From: Roseofilum acuticapitatum BLCC-M154
GTDB lineage: Bacteria; Cyanobacteriota; Cyanobacteriia; Cyanobacteriales; Desertifilaceae
Reading direction: 5' to 3'
Length of the DNA: 64,000 nucleotides
Assembly: GCF_030068475.1 (NCBI RefSeq)
Contig: NZ_JAQOSP010000006.1
Span: 1-64,000 of the forward strand
Shown: positions 36,122 to 45,566 of the stretch, piece by piece
How the letters are laid out: each line of letters begins with the position of its first letter
How positions within the stretch are numbered: the stretch's first letter is position 1
The notes under the pieces: generated by a model
Databases searched by the model: none
What the model was told of the DNA's origin: nothing
Seen by the model: only the letters and a program-made list of their open reading frames with translations
Position numbers and translations under genes: made by a program

Positions 36122-37068
36122 ATCATTAACTCTATCCCTTGTGTCTCCCTGTTATTTGCATCAACTATAGCAATGAATTCTATCGCTTTTTCGACTAACT
36201 GTGGGTCTTCGGAATCGAACCATTGAATCCGATTGTTAGCGCGAAACCAAGTGCGCTGGCGTTTGGCAAATTGTCGGGTATGGAGAATGGTTAATTCTTC
36301 AGCCTTTTCTAAGTTGATTTCTCCGGCTAAATATTGCTTGATTTCTCGATAGCCTAATGTGTCGAGTAAGGGTAAGTCTGTGCCATATTTTTCACAGAGG
36401 GTTTTGACTTCTTCGACTAAGCCCTCTTGAATCATTTTTGCGGTGCGTTGGGCAATTCTAGCTTGCAAATGTTCAGATTGAAAACAGTCTAAACCAATTT
36501 GCACGATGGGATAAGTGGGTGGGTTTTCTCCTTGTTGCTCGGAAATGGGACTGCCGGTGACATAGTAAACTTCTAATGCTCTTAGGGTACGCACTTGGTC
36601 GTTGGGATGGATTTTTTGGGTGGCTTGGGGATCGACTTGTTGCAGCATGGCGTAGCATTGGCTTTGGGAGAGTGCTTGAAGTTGCGATCGCAACTCAAGC
36701 TGAGGCGCAACCCTCGGAATCTTCATTCCCGCAATAATCGAGCGAAGATATAACCCTGTTCCCCCCACCAACAGGGGAATTTTGCCTTGCTGCTGAAATT
36801 GCTCAATCAGTCTCTGTGCCTGCTCTTGATACTCAGCCACCGTAAATAGGTCTTGTGGATTGCAGATATTAATTAGATAATGGGGAACCTGCTCCAGTTC
36901 CCTCGGTGACGGTTTGGCTGTACCGATATCAAACTCCCGGTAAATTTGCCGCGAGTCAGCCCCCAAAATAACTGTCTGTAAATGCTGCGCTAGGGCGATC
37001 GCCAAACCCGATTTTCCCGTAGCCGTCGGCCCGCAAATCACAATCAGTGCTGGTTTCACTGGGTGCAT
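36118..37068 (-). CDS. miaA: tRNA dimethylallyltransferase
   Basis: A 316-residue MiaA, which adds the dimethylallyl group to N6 of A37 in tRNAs reading UNN codons. The P-loop ICGPTATGKSGLAIALAQHL is at about residues 9-28, DSRQIYREFDIGTAKPS near 43-59, and LVGGTGLYLRSI near 107; the C-terminal HTRQFAKRQRTWFR is also typical. I start it at the ATG at 37068. A longer frame to 37287 would run through the divergent gyrB start and has no homology there. Confidence 0.95.
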   Translation of the reverse strand: MHPVKPALIVICGPTATGKSGLAIALAQHLQTVILGADSRQIYREFDIGTAKPSPRELEQVPHYLINICNPQDLFTVAEYQEQAQRLIEQFQQQGKIPLLVGGTGLYLRSIIAGMKIPRVAPQLELRSQLQALSQSQCYAMLQQVDPQATQKIHPNDQVRTLRALEVYYVTGSPISEQQGENPPTYPIVQIGLDCFQSEHLQARIAQRTAKMIQEGLVEEVKTLCEKYGTDLPLLDTLGYREIKQYLAGEINLEKAEELTILHTRQFAKRQRTWFRANNRIQWFDSEDPQLVEKAIEFIAIVDANNRETQGIELMI

Positions 37069-37193
37069 CCCCCTCAGAAATTTCTTACAAAACTGCCTTA
37101 TTCCCGTCTCTAACCCTTTTGTGCTAGAATTTTGGAATATTTTGTCGTTTACTAGCTCATCGGGTCGTTTATAGCCCGTACACCAGGAGATAG

Positions 37194-39122
<1,929 letters not shown>

Positions 39123-39130
39123 AATCCAGT

Positions 39131-39400
39131 AACATCAAGTCCGGTTTCCGCAAGCGGACATGAAAATGAGTTAAACTAGCTCCCTCAATCCTTTGGTTAA
39201 ACTAGCGGGCAAGATGCCCGCACTTCCTCAATCCTTTGGTTAAACTAGCGGGCAAGATGCCCGCACTCCCTCAATCCTTTGGTTAAACTAGCGGGCAAGA
39301 TGCCCGCACTCCTTCAATCCTTTGGTTAAACTAGCGGGCAAGATGCCCGCACTCCTTCAATCCTTTGGTGTTACTGGAGTGGGAGCATCTTGCTCCCTAC
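39131..39400. repeat. Composite repeat with four 43-bp tandem hairpin units
   Basis: After the arm ACATCAAGTCCGG and TCCGC-AA-GCGGA, a 43-bp unit starting GGTTAAACTAG and containing hairpin GCGGGCA-AGA-TGCCCGC is repeated at 39195, 39238, 39281 and 39324. A copy lacking the hairpin precedes it near 39171. A single GGGAGCA-TCT-TGCTCCC hairpin closes the block near 39382. The right ATATCAA arm is missing; simple repeats follow instead. Confidence 0.9.
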
Positions 39401-39592
39401 ATTCCCCCATTCCCTACATTCCCCCATTCCCTACAGTCCCCCAGTCCCTACATTGCCCCATTCCCTACATTCCCTACATTCCCTACATTCCCCCATTCCC
39501 TACATTCCCCCATTCCCTACATTCCCTACATTCCCCCATTCCCTACATTCCCCCATTCCCTACATTCCCCCATTCCCCCATTCCCCCACAGA
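39401..39592. repeat. CATTCCC/TACATTCCCC simple-repeat tract
   Basis: About 190 bp of alternating CCCTACATT and CCCCCATT units, all C/T plus A, with no T-free strand. Three overlapping forward frames of 75-99 codons cross it and encode only Pro/Phe/Ile/His/Thr repeats, so they are not real genes. It belongs to the STRR type of repeat and is likely length-variable. Confidence 0.85.
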
Positions 39593-39679
39593 GGGCGCGA
39601 AACGCTGTAAGTCATGAGTAATGAGTAAGAAAGTCCCTCTGAGCATTGTTAATTGTTAATTGTTCATTGTTCATTCTTC

Positions 39680-40561
39680 TTACATCTGACCGCGTAACTT
39701 CGGGTTCACCCACTCATTCAACCCTTCACCGACTAAGGATAAACCCACCACCATCAATGTCATCGCCATGCCAGGGAAAAAGGCAGTCCACCAAATGCCT
39801 GTAGGCAAAACTTCTAGGGCTAATCTCAGATCGTGTCCCCATTCCGGAACATCTTCCGGTAACCCTAAACCGAGAAAGCCTAAACCCCCTAGAGTCATGA
39901 TCGCATCGGCTCCATTGAGGGTAAATAAAACCGGCACACTTTGAATCACATTCAGAAATAAATAGCGGGTCAAAATCCGCCAAGTTGAGGCTCCCATGGC
40001 TTGTGCTGCTTCCACATAGAGTTCCGTTTTAACGCTGATGGTATGGTTGCGAACAACACGATAATATTGGGGCACATAGACAATACTGATGGCGATCGCC
40101 GCATTGAAGATCCCTCGACCTACCACAAACGCCAACGTAATCGACAGCAGCAAGCCCGGCAGCGTATAAAGGGTATCCATAGCAAACAAGACCAGGCGAT
40201 CGAATTTCCCCCCCTTATAGCCACTCACCAACCCCAGAGGAACGCCTACCAGAATACTCAGGAACGTGGCCAAAATTACCACTTGCCCCGCCACTTGCGC
40301 CCCAAACAAGGTACGAGAAAAGACATCATAACCCAACCGGGTTGTGCCAAACCAATATTGGGCAGATGGGGGCGCTTGTGGGGGGTTCATCAGCGCTTCT
40401 CTGGGGTCTTGCAACCATCCCCAAGCCTGGAAAACCGGGGCAAATAAAGCGACAATCACGAAAAACAGGGTAATGGCAATCCCGATCGCCATTAACCGCA
40501 TAGACAGATTCGGCGATCGCCCCACCAACCGAGCTAACCATCCCGACTTAAGAGAAGCCAT
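39680..40561 (-). CDS. ABC transporter permease, DppC/OppC/NikC type
   Basis: A 293-residue inner-membrane protein of the binding-protein-dependent transport family. Six hydrophobic helices are visible, with the N-terminal OppC-like region (PPSAQYWFGTTRLGYDVFSRTLFGAQV, about 63-89) and the EAA loop YVEAAQAMGASTWRILTRYLFLNV (about 181-204) that contacts the ATPase. The family imports di- and oligopeptides or Ni2+. No DppB partner, ATPase or binding protein lies nearby, so the rest of the transporter must be elsewhere. The gene starts 3 bp after the HMA gene stop, on the same strand, and is very probably co-transcribed with it. Confidence 0.92.
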   Translation of the reverse strand: MASLKSGWLARLVGRSPNLSMRLMAIGIAITLFFVIVALFAPVFQAWGWLQDPREALMNPPQAPPSAQYWFGTTRLGYDVFSRTLFGAQVAGQVVILATFLSILVGVPLGLVSGYKGGKFDRLVLFAMDTLYTLPGLLLSITLAFVVGRGIFNAAIAISIVYVPQYYRVVRNHTISVKTELYVEAAQAMGASTWRILTRYLFLNVIQSVPVLFTLNGADAIMTLGGLGFLGLGLPEDVPEWGHDLRLALEVLPTGIWWTAFFPGMAMTLMVVGLSLVGEGLNEWVNPKLRGQM

Positions 40562-40564
40562 AAT

Positions 40565-40759
40565 TTACGCTACCGTATGACCTGCACCGGCGATCGCCTG
40601 CTGGATGGACTCCGCAGAAGACTCGGTTTCCACCGTCACTGCTTTGGTTTCCAGGACAACATCAACTTGGGCGGTGCTATCGACTTTGGCGATCGCCTTC
40701 TTCACCGTATCCACACAACCCTCACACACCATCGACGGAACCTTAAACTCCAACTTCAT
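40565..40759 (-). CDS. Heavy-metal-associated (HMA) domain protein, copper-chaperone-like
   Basis: A 64-residue protein that is a single HMA ferredoxin-like fold. The metal motif is MVCEGC (residues 10-15; the two cysteines are spaced CxxC), followed by VDTVKKAIAKVDSTAQVDVVL. Such proteins ferry Cu+ or other soft metals to P-type ATPases; the cyanobacterial chaperone Atx1 is of this type. The residue before the first Cys is Val rather than Thr or His, which differs from Atx1. It is placed directly before a DppC/NikC-type permease, unusual for a copper chaperone. Confidence 0.87.
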   Translation of the reverse strand: MKLEFKVPSMVCEGCVDTVKKAIAKVDSTAQVDVVLETKAVTVETESSAESIQQAIAGAGHTVA

Positions 40760-40898
40760 AACGCAACCCTAACAACATCACTAAACATTATCCCCATATT
40801 CTGTCATTCCCCGTGCCAGATCAATTAAAAATTCAGAATTATCGCGCCAAGTTTTGTATCGCTTGTATAAACCGAAGCAGTACCACAGGAAATTTTAT

Positions 40899-41225
40899 CT
40901 AGTAATCTAACAGGAAAGTCTCATAATTCGTCGATCGCCCTGATGATTTTTTAGTCGGATTCAGTCCCGGTAAGGACGGATTAGAGGCGCTGGTAGCACC
41001 GGGTGATGGGGTGTTTTTTTTTAGTTGATTCATCTGACGATTAATCACCGCCAAGCGTCTCTCAATTTGCTGACCCCGTTGCTCAATCGTTTGCAACTCG
41101 TTGCTCAGTCTTTGTTTTTCTACCGCCAGTTGATAGAGATTGAGGTAATCCGATGATTCCGACTGTTGACGGGGAATGGTACTAATTTTCGGGGGAATGC
41201 TACGCCGAGAAATGGGGCGTTTCAT
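40899..41225 (-). CDS. Basic coiled-coil hypothetical protein
   Basis: A 108-residue basic protein. Residues 1-25 are Arg/Pro/Ile-rich (RRSIPPKISTIPRQ), 28-70 form a coiled coil (YLNLYQLAVEKQRLSNELQT...), and the tail is Pro/Ser/Lys-rich. I do not recognise it with certainty. The N-terminal pattern recalls small gas-vesicle-cluster proteins of cyanobacteria (GvpV-like) that I remember, but no gvp gene lies near, so this is a weak suggestion. It stands alone on the minus strand. Confidence 0.6.
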   Translation of the reverse strand: MKRPISRRSIPPKISTIPRQQSESSDYLNLYQLAVEKQRLSNELQTIEQRGQQIERRLAVINRQMNQLKKNTPSPGATSASNPSLPGLNPTKKSSGRSTNYETFLLDY

Positions 41226-41319
41226 AAGCGGGTAATGGGTAAGTGGTAATGCATTGATTCTAGTTTACCGGATAAAATAGAAGTGAGACTCATCCTCAAT
41301 GATTTGTAAACTAACGATT

Positions 41320-41778
41320 ATGACGATTTATTTTTATTCCACTCGTGAAAAGCCTTATGGCTGTTTCTCCAATTTTTCGGCCCATGGGTTTACTCTAGAT
41401 GAGTTATGGTGGCCCACTAGCGAGCATTATTTCCAAGCACAGAAGTTTATAACCACTGATCTAGCGTGGTTTGAGCAGATTCAAAGGGCGAAAACGCCGA
41501 AAGATGCGGCAAAAATGGGACGCGATCGCACCCATCCCCTACGAGAAGATTGGGAACAGGTGAAAGAGGAGATCATGTTTCAGGGAGTGTTGCAAAAGTT
41601 CACAACCCATGACGAGCTACAGCAAATTTTATTACAAACGGGAGAAGAGGAAATTGTTGAAAACTCTCCCATTGACTATTATTGGGGATGCGGGAAAGAC
41701 GGAAGCGGCAAAAATCGGTTAGGGGTCATTTTGATGCAAGTGCGCGAGCAACTCCATGAAAACCACTCAATACTTTGA
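41320..41778 (+). CDS. NADAR-family (YbiA-like) protein
   Basis: A 152-residue NADAR-domain protein: FYSTREKPYGCFSNFSAHGF, WPTSEHYFQAQKF and YYWGCGKDGSGKNRLGVILM are family hallmarks, including the YWGxGxDGxGxNxLG signature. E. coli YbiA hydrolyses N-glycosidic bonds of reactive riboflavin intermediates, while other NADAR proteins reverse ADP-ribosylation of guanine and act as antitoxins. Which applies here is unknown. ATG 41320 is chosen from the usual family start; ATG 41299 would add seven residues. The 3' end overlaps the next small gene by 23 bp, and a diverged copy of its 3' end lies at 42197-42253. Confidence 0.92.
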   Translation: MTIYFYSTREKPYGCFSNFSAHGFTLDELWWPTSEHYFQAQKFITTDLAWFEQIQRAKTPKDAAKMGRDRTHPLREDWEQVKEEIMFQGVLQKFTTHDELQQILLQTGEEEIVENSPIDYYWGCGKDGSGKNRLGVILMQVREQLHENHSIL

Positions 41779-41992
41779 CTCAGTGAGGAATCGTCCCGAC
41801 CGTTCATTCATTAAGGATGAGTGGATTCTCTATGTTATGGAAAACCCTGAACGGACTCAGGTTCAATCAGATGGTAGAGTTAGGCGATGGGCAAAAATTA
41901 CAGAAGCAGAAGAAAGATATCTGCGTGTCGTTTTATTACCTGATGAAGAAACAGTTCATAATGCATTTTTTGATCGGAGGTTCAAGCCATGA
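41756..41992 (+). CDS. Small conserved-looking protein, possible toxin-like partner
   Basis: A 78-residue protein (RNRPDRSFIKDEWILYVMENPERTQ ... RRWAKITEAEERYLRVVLLPDE). The composition and order (basic start, central strand pairs, VVLLPDE near the end) are like small DUF4258/RelE-superfamily proteins found beside DUF2283 genes in cyanobacteria. I do not claim a confirmed family. The ATG lies inside the end of the NADAR gene, and its stop overlaps the start of the DUF2283 gene by four bases (ATGA), so the two small genes are translationally coupled. Confidence 0.75.
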   Translation: MKTTQYFDSVRNRPDRSFIKDEWILYVMENPERTQVQSDGRVRRWAKITEAEERYLRVVLLPDEETVHNAFFDRRFKP

Positions 41993-42186
41993 AAATTCAA
42001 TACTTCCAAGACACCGATACCCTATATTTAGAATTCAAAAACTCTAATATTGTTGATACTCAAGAGCTTGACGAGTCAACATTGTTGGAATTTGACGATC
42101 GCGGGAATATTTGCGCGATTACCTTAGAACATGCTAGTGAGAGAACAGATATTACTGAGCTGATCGCGGAAGGAATTGCAGCTTAA
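41989..42186 (+). CDS. DUF2283-family protein, possible antitoxin
   Basis: A 65-residue protein with the DUF2283 pattern MKIQYFQDTDTLYLEFKNSN ... DDRGNICAITLEHASERTD. DUF2283 proteins are often encoded right after a small RelE/DUF4258-like gene and are suspected antitoxins. Here the gene overlaps the preceding gene by four bases. The function is not demonstrated for this family, to my knowledge. Confidence 0.85.
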   Translation: MKIQYFQDTDTLYLEFKNSNIVDTQELDESTLLEFDDRGNICAITLEHASERTDITELIAEGIAA

Positions 42187-42196
42187 TTGATCTTGA

Positions 42197-42253
42197 GGCA
42201 AAGACGGAAGCGCCCAAAACCGCTTAGGGGTGATTTTGATGCAGGTGCGCGAC
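42197..42253 (+). pseudogene. 3'-end remnant of a second NADAR gene
   Basis: This 57-bp segment encodes GKDGSAQNRLGVILMQVRD, matching GKDGSGKNRLGVILMQVRE of the intact NADAR gene at 41692-41748. 49 of the 57 bases match by my hand alignment, and five of the eight differences are silent. The frame continues to a stop at about 42320 but has no start or upstream NADAR sequence. It is therefore a fragment of a related but not identical copy. Confidence 0.8.
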
Positions 42254-42334
42254 TCCGTAAAATTTCTTAAAGTTTCTCCACATCTTATGACCCATGAGTG
42301 TAAAATCGAAAACGGACTATAGCTCCTACACCTG

Positions 42335-43192
42335 ATGAAAACCATTGCCATTTATCACAACAAAGGCGGAGTTGGCAAAACCACTACGGCTGTTAACCTT
42401 GCTGCTGCCTTTAGCAACAAAAATAAGCGCGTCCTGCTCGTCGATATTGATGCTCAGGCCAACTCAACGTTTGCCACGGGGTTAATTAAGTTTCAATTTG
42501 AAGAAGATGATAACCTGAAAGACCGGAATATTTTACAAATTTTGAGTTCGGCAGAGTTGGATTTTATTCCGGAAATTGCCCGTAAATCTAAGGGCTTTAA
42601 TACTCCAGAAATTGATGTGATTCCTTCCCATATTACCCTGATTGATGAACAAGATAGGCTCAATCGTATTAGCGCTGTTCCATTTCGTCTGAATACTAAG
42701 CTACAACAAGTCGAAGATCGCTATGATATTGTGATTATTGACGCGCCACCGTCTAGAGACCTTTATGCTCAAATTGCTCTGATTTCAGCCGACTATGCGA
42801 TCATCCCTTCTGATATGAAGCCTTTTTCTAATCAGGGACTGACGAATGTGAAAAAATTTATTCGTGAAATTAATGAAACTCGATCGACGATTGGTAAAGA
42901 ACCTTTACAAGTATTAGGGGTTTTGGCTTCTAAGATTTTAACGAATAGTAAATACTTAGAATTTGTGTTTCCGAAGCAGAAAGATGCGGTTTTGCAACGG
43001 TATCAACTGCCGATGTTGAAGACAGTAATCTATGAGAGGGTGGCGCTCTCTCATTGTGTGAATCAAACGGTGAGTCGAGGTGATATGGAAATTCCCGATC
43101 CTAAATCGGTGTTTGAGTTTGAACGGGATGGGGATTCTGTGAAAGAATTTAGAAATCTGTCGTCTGAAGTGATGCAAAAAATCGGTCTGTAA
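42335..43192 (+). CDS. ParA-family partition ATPase
   Basis: A 285-residue ParA/Soj-type protein. The deviant Walker A KGGVGKTTTAVNLA is at residues 10-23, followed by LLVDIDAQANST (Walker A', about 35-46) and VIIDAPPS (about 131-138). It lacks an N-terminal HTH, so it is of the short ParA kind. It should bind DNA non-specifically and drive positioning of a plasmid, chromosome origin or protein cargo. The next gene, 2 bp after the stop, encodes a ParB-like protein. Such a pair on an otherwise chromosomal segment suggests an acquired or cargo-positioning system. Confidence 0.92.
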   Translation: MKTIAIYHNKGGVGKTTTAVNLAAAFSNKNKRVLLVDIDAQANSTFATGLIKFQFEEDDNLKDRNILQILSSAELDFIPEIARKSKGFNTPEIDVIPSHITLIDEQDRLNRISAVPFRLNTKLQQVEDRYDIVIIDAPPSRDLYAQIALISADYAIIPSDMKPFSNQGLTNVKKFIREINETRSTIGKEPLQVLGVLASKILTNSKYLEFVFPKQKDAVLQRYQLPMLKTVIYERVALSHCVNQTVSRGDMEIPDPKSVFEFERDGDSVKEFRNLSSEVMQKIGL

Positions 43193-43194
43193 TC

Positions 43195-43902
43195 ATGAGC
43201 AAGTATTATTTAGTGGATGTTAAAAGTATTCAGTCCAAGGTTTCTCGCTCAGAGTTTGCGGTAGAGGAGTTGGAACATTTGGCTCAAAGTATTCTGAAGT
43301 CAGATGGGTTGTTAATGCCCCTGATTTTAAAGCAAACGGGGCCGGAATCTTATGAGGTGTTGGCGGGCGATCGCGAATATTATGCAGCCGTCAGAGCGAA
43401 GGAAATCAATCTGCGTGCTGGGGAAATGGTGAATGCGTTTGTGGTTCCGCCGAAGTTGCAAGAGGCAGCTCTAGAGCAGGTTTCGGCGCTCTATCCGACC
43501 CCGATGCAGGGGGGAAATAGGGCGACTGATGCTGGATCGACGGGAGCGGTAGAGCAACGTTTAAATAACCTCGAATCTCGCTTTGATCGGGCACTGCAAG
43601 ACATGAAACAGACTCACCAGCAAGCAATCAAGGCACTACAAGAGCAGATTAATGGCTTACAGGAACAAATTCCGGCGAAAATCGAACCACTGGAGCTACT
43701 GAACCAGGGGAGTTCTGTGGAATTGCTGGAAAAACTGGCGATCGCCAATATACGCGGTAAAACGGCTGATAAAATTATTAGTGGCATCGAGAAAGCCCGC
43801 AAAAAAGCGCCATTTAAGTCCTTCAGTGATGCGATCGACCGGATTCCAGGACTCGGAGACAAGCGCATGATTACCCTCTTAGATGCTTGGGGAAATCGGT
43901 AA
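43195..43902 (+). CDS. ParB N-terminal-domain protein with C-terminal helix-hairpin-helix-like region
   Basis: A 235-residue protein. Residues 1-90 form a ParB/Srx-like nuclease-fold domain (VDVKSIQSKVSRSEFAVEELEHLAQSILKSDGLLMPLILK ... EVLAGDREYYAAVRA). The usual ParB box GERRYRAA is represented by AGDREYYAAV. A short coiled coil (about 125-160) follows. The C-terminus (about 165-235) resembles a helix-hairpin-helix domain (IANIRGKTADKIISGIEKARKKAPFKSFSDAIDRIPGLGDKRMITLL) in place of ParB's HTH. It probably works with the ParA just upstream; no parS-like site was recognised. Confidence 0.85.
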   Translation: MSKYYLVDVKSIQSKVSRSEFAVEELEHLAQSILKSDGLLMPLILKQTGPESYEVLAGDREYYAAVRAKEINLRAGEMVNAFVVPPKLQEAALEQVSALYPTPMQGGNRATDAGSTGAVEQRLNNLESRFDRALQDMKQTHQQAIKALQEQINGLQEQIPAKIEPLELLNQGSSVELLEKLAIANIRGKTADKIISGIEKARKKAPFKSFSDAIDRIPGLGDKRMITLLDAWGNR

Positions 43903-43946
43903 TATAGTCATTTCAAATAGTAATGAGACATTATGTAAATCAATGT

Positions 43947-43971
43947 GTAAGGTGGGCACTGCCCACCCTAC
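43947..43971. repeat. GGTGGGC-ACT-GCCCACC hairpin
   Basis: A perfect 7-bp stem with a 3-nt loop at 43951-43967 (also readable as 8-1-8), extended by partly complementary flanks. It lies 45 bp after the ParB-like gene. A degenerate relative is at 14830-14857. Confidence 0.75.
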
Positions 43972-43980
43972 TGGACTGGC

Positions 43981-44036
43981 TTAAGGGGGGGCAGTAGAGA
44001 AAGTCCCCCTTTTCAAGGGGGATTTAGGGAGATCGA
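43981..44036. repeat. Partial GATCCCCC-type element
   Basis: It runs from AAGGGGGGGCAGTAG to GGAGATC, with C-rich and G-rich tracts that can pair (AGTCCCCCTTTTCAAGGGGGA). It belongs to the same class as 44583-44654 and 51400-51508 and lies in the 186 bp between the ParB-like gene and cyanase. Confidence 0.7.
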
Positions 44037-44088
44037 TATGTATCTCATCAACTTTAATCGGGTCACCCCACTACCAGATTGGAACCAG

Positions 44089-44532
44089 CTACCACTTCTT
44101 ATAGGGTAAAAACTTACCGCACATAATGATTTTGACGCGATCGCCCTTCGGATCGGGTTCCCGCTCCACATCCACCGAAAAATCAATGGCGCTCATAATC
44201 CCATCCCCAAATTTTTCATGAACCACCGCCTTAATCGGCATCCCATAAACCTGCATGATTTCATAAAAACGATAAATCAGAGGGTCAGTAGGAATCACCG
44301 GCTCTAGAGAACCTTTCACCGGGCACTCCGTCAACGGTTCAATCAGAGATGCATCCGCGCCAATGGCTTCCACAATTTTAGTCGCTTCTTCTACAGAAGC
44401 ACTAGCCTGACGATAGATCACCGAAGCAATCCAAACTTCATCGCAACCCACCTTAGCTTCTAAATCAGCAAAGGTGACACCAGAAGCTTTTTTAGCTGCT
44501 AATAGTTTTTGAGTCACTTCAGAAATAGCCAT
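44089..44532 (-). CDS. cynS: Cyanase (cyanate lyase)
   Basis: A 147-residue cyanase, which converts cyanate and bicarbonate to ammonia and CO2. The catalytic triad of the family (Arg, Glu, Ser) corresponds to R88, E91 and S114 in [11 protein letters not shown] and DGIMSAIDF. Length is close to that of E. coli CynS (156). The gene is the last of a minus-strand cluster with an ABC transporter for cyanate/nitrate-like anions, the usual cyanobacterial cynABDS arrangement. It is separated from the ATPase gene by 146 bp containing a palindromic repeat, which may reduce readthrough. Confidence 0.97.
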   Translation of the reverse strand: MAISEVTQKLLAAKKASGVTFADLEAKVGCDEVWIASVIYRQASASVEEATKIVEAIGADASLIEPLTECPVKGSLEPVIPTDPLIYRFYEIMQVYGMPIKAVVHEKFGDGIMSAIDFSVDVEREPDPKGDRVKIIMCGKFLPYKKW

Positions 44533-44582
44533 TGTTAAATTCCTCGTTGTTAAGTGTACAAATTACAGATGTGAGAGATTTT

Positions 44583-44654
44583 GATCCCCCTAAATCCCCC
44601 TTAAAAAGGGGGACTTTGAAAACCCCCTGCTTAAAAAGGGGGGTTGGGGGGATC
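44583..44654. repeat. GATCCCCC...GGGGGGATC element inside the cyn operon
   Basis: Terminal GATCCCCC and GGGGGGATC bound two internal C-tract/G-tract pairs (AATCCCCCTTAAAAAGGGGG and ACCCCCTGCTTAAAAAGGGG). It can fold as one long or two short hairpins and sits between the ATPase and cyanase genes. Confidence 0.85.
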
Positions 44655-44678
44655 TTAAAGCGCAGGATCTCAACTTAA

Positions 44679-45566
44679 TTACCCTCTCACCCGCGCTTCT
44701 TCAACAGCGCGAGTTTCTCGGAAAAGATGACTTTCCATCTCCGCTTTCAAGTCATGATAAGCGGGATGGCGATCGATATTTTCCCGATTCCGAGGTCGTG
44801 GGAAAGGCACATCCAGAATCTCATCGATGTGAGCGGCCGGCCCCCGTGTCATCATGACAATGCGATCGGAAAGTAACAGCGCTTCCTCGATGCTATGGGT
44901 AATCATAATTACCGTCTTGCGCTCCTGTTCCCAGATGCGCTCGATCTCATCTTGCAGAAACCCCCGCGTTAGAGCATCAAGAGCGCCAAAGGGTTCATCC
45001 ATCAGCAGAATTTGGGGATTAATAGCCAAAGCGCGAGCAATTCCCACGCGCTGACGCATCCCTCCAGAAATTTGATGGGGATGTTTCTTTTCTGCACCCA
45101 CCAAACCCACTAATTGAATGTGTTCTTTGACAATGCGTCCGATCTCCCGTTTCGGGAGCTGAGGATAAACCGTTTCTACAGCAAAGTAGATATTTTCCTC
45201 CACACTCATCCAGGGCATGAGAGCATAGTTTTGGAAGACCATACCGCGATCGGGCCCGGGCCCTTGAATGGGCAAACCATTGAGTAAAATCTCACCACTG
45301 GTAAGGGGAGAAAGACCCGCGATCAGGTTCAGTAGGGTAGACTTACCGCAACCCGACGGCCCGATAATACTCACGAAAGTATTCGGTTCAATATCGAGGT
45401 TAATATTTTCGATCGCCACAAAGTCTCTAGAGGTTTTCCGCAAAATCTTACTAAAGATATCTTGCTTACCCTCAAAGACCTTGGTCACCTGCCGAATGGA
45501 CAGTTGAGCAGAAGGCAAAGTATCCGTGGGAGTCACCGAGTTAGAATTCAAAGGACTAATACTCAT
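44679..45566 (-). CDS. cynD: Cyanate/nitrate-type ABC transporter ATP-binding protein
   Basis: A 295-residue ABC ATPase of the NrtD/CmpD/TauB group. The Walker A is GPSGCGKST (about 69-77), the signature is [15 protein letters not shown] (about 166), and Walker B is [12 protein letters not shown] (about 186). The C-terminal part ([21 protein letters not shown]) is typical for NrtD-like proteins. It powers uptake of the anion bound by the lipoprotein encoded first in the operon. Its ATG overlaps the permease stop by one base (ATGA). The assignment to cyanate rests on the neighbouring cyanase. Confidence 0.93.
   Translation of the reverse strand: MSISPLNSNSVTPTDTLPSAQLSIRQVTKVFEGKQDIFSKILRKTSRDFVAIENINLDIEPNTFVSIIGPSGCGKSTLLNLIAGLSPLTSGEILLNGLPIQGPGPDRGMVFQNYALMPWMSVEENIYFAVETVYPQLPKREIGRIVKEHIQLVGLVGAEKKHPHQISGGMRQRVGIARALAINPQILLMDEPFGALDALTRGFLQDEIERIWEQERKTVIMITHSIEEALLLSDRIVMMTRGPAAHIDEILDVPFPRPRNRENIDRHPAYHDLKAEMESHLFRETRAVEEARVRG

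Noticed and set aside
39322-39621. Forward frames of 75-99 codons giving Pro/Phe/Ile/His-rich peptides
   Set aside because: They are read in three frames from the CCCTACATT/CCCCCATT simple repeat and show no start context or non-repeat sequence.
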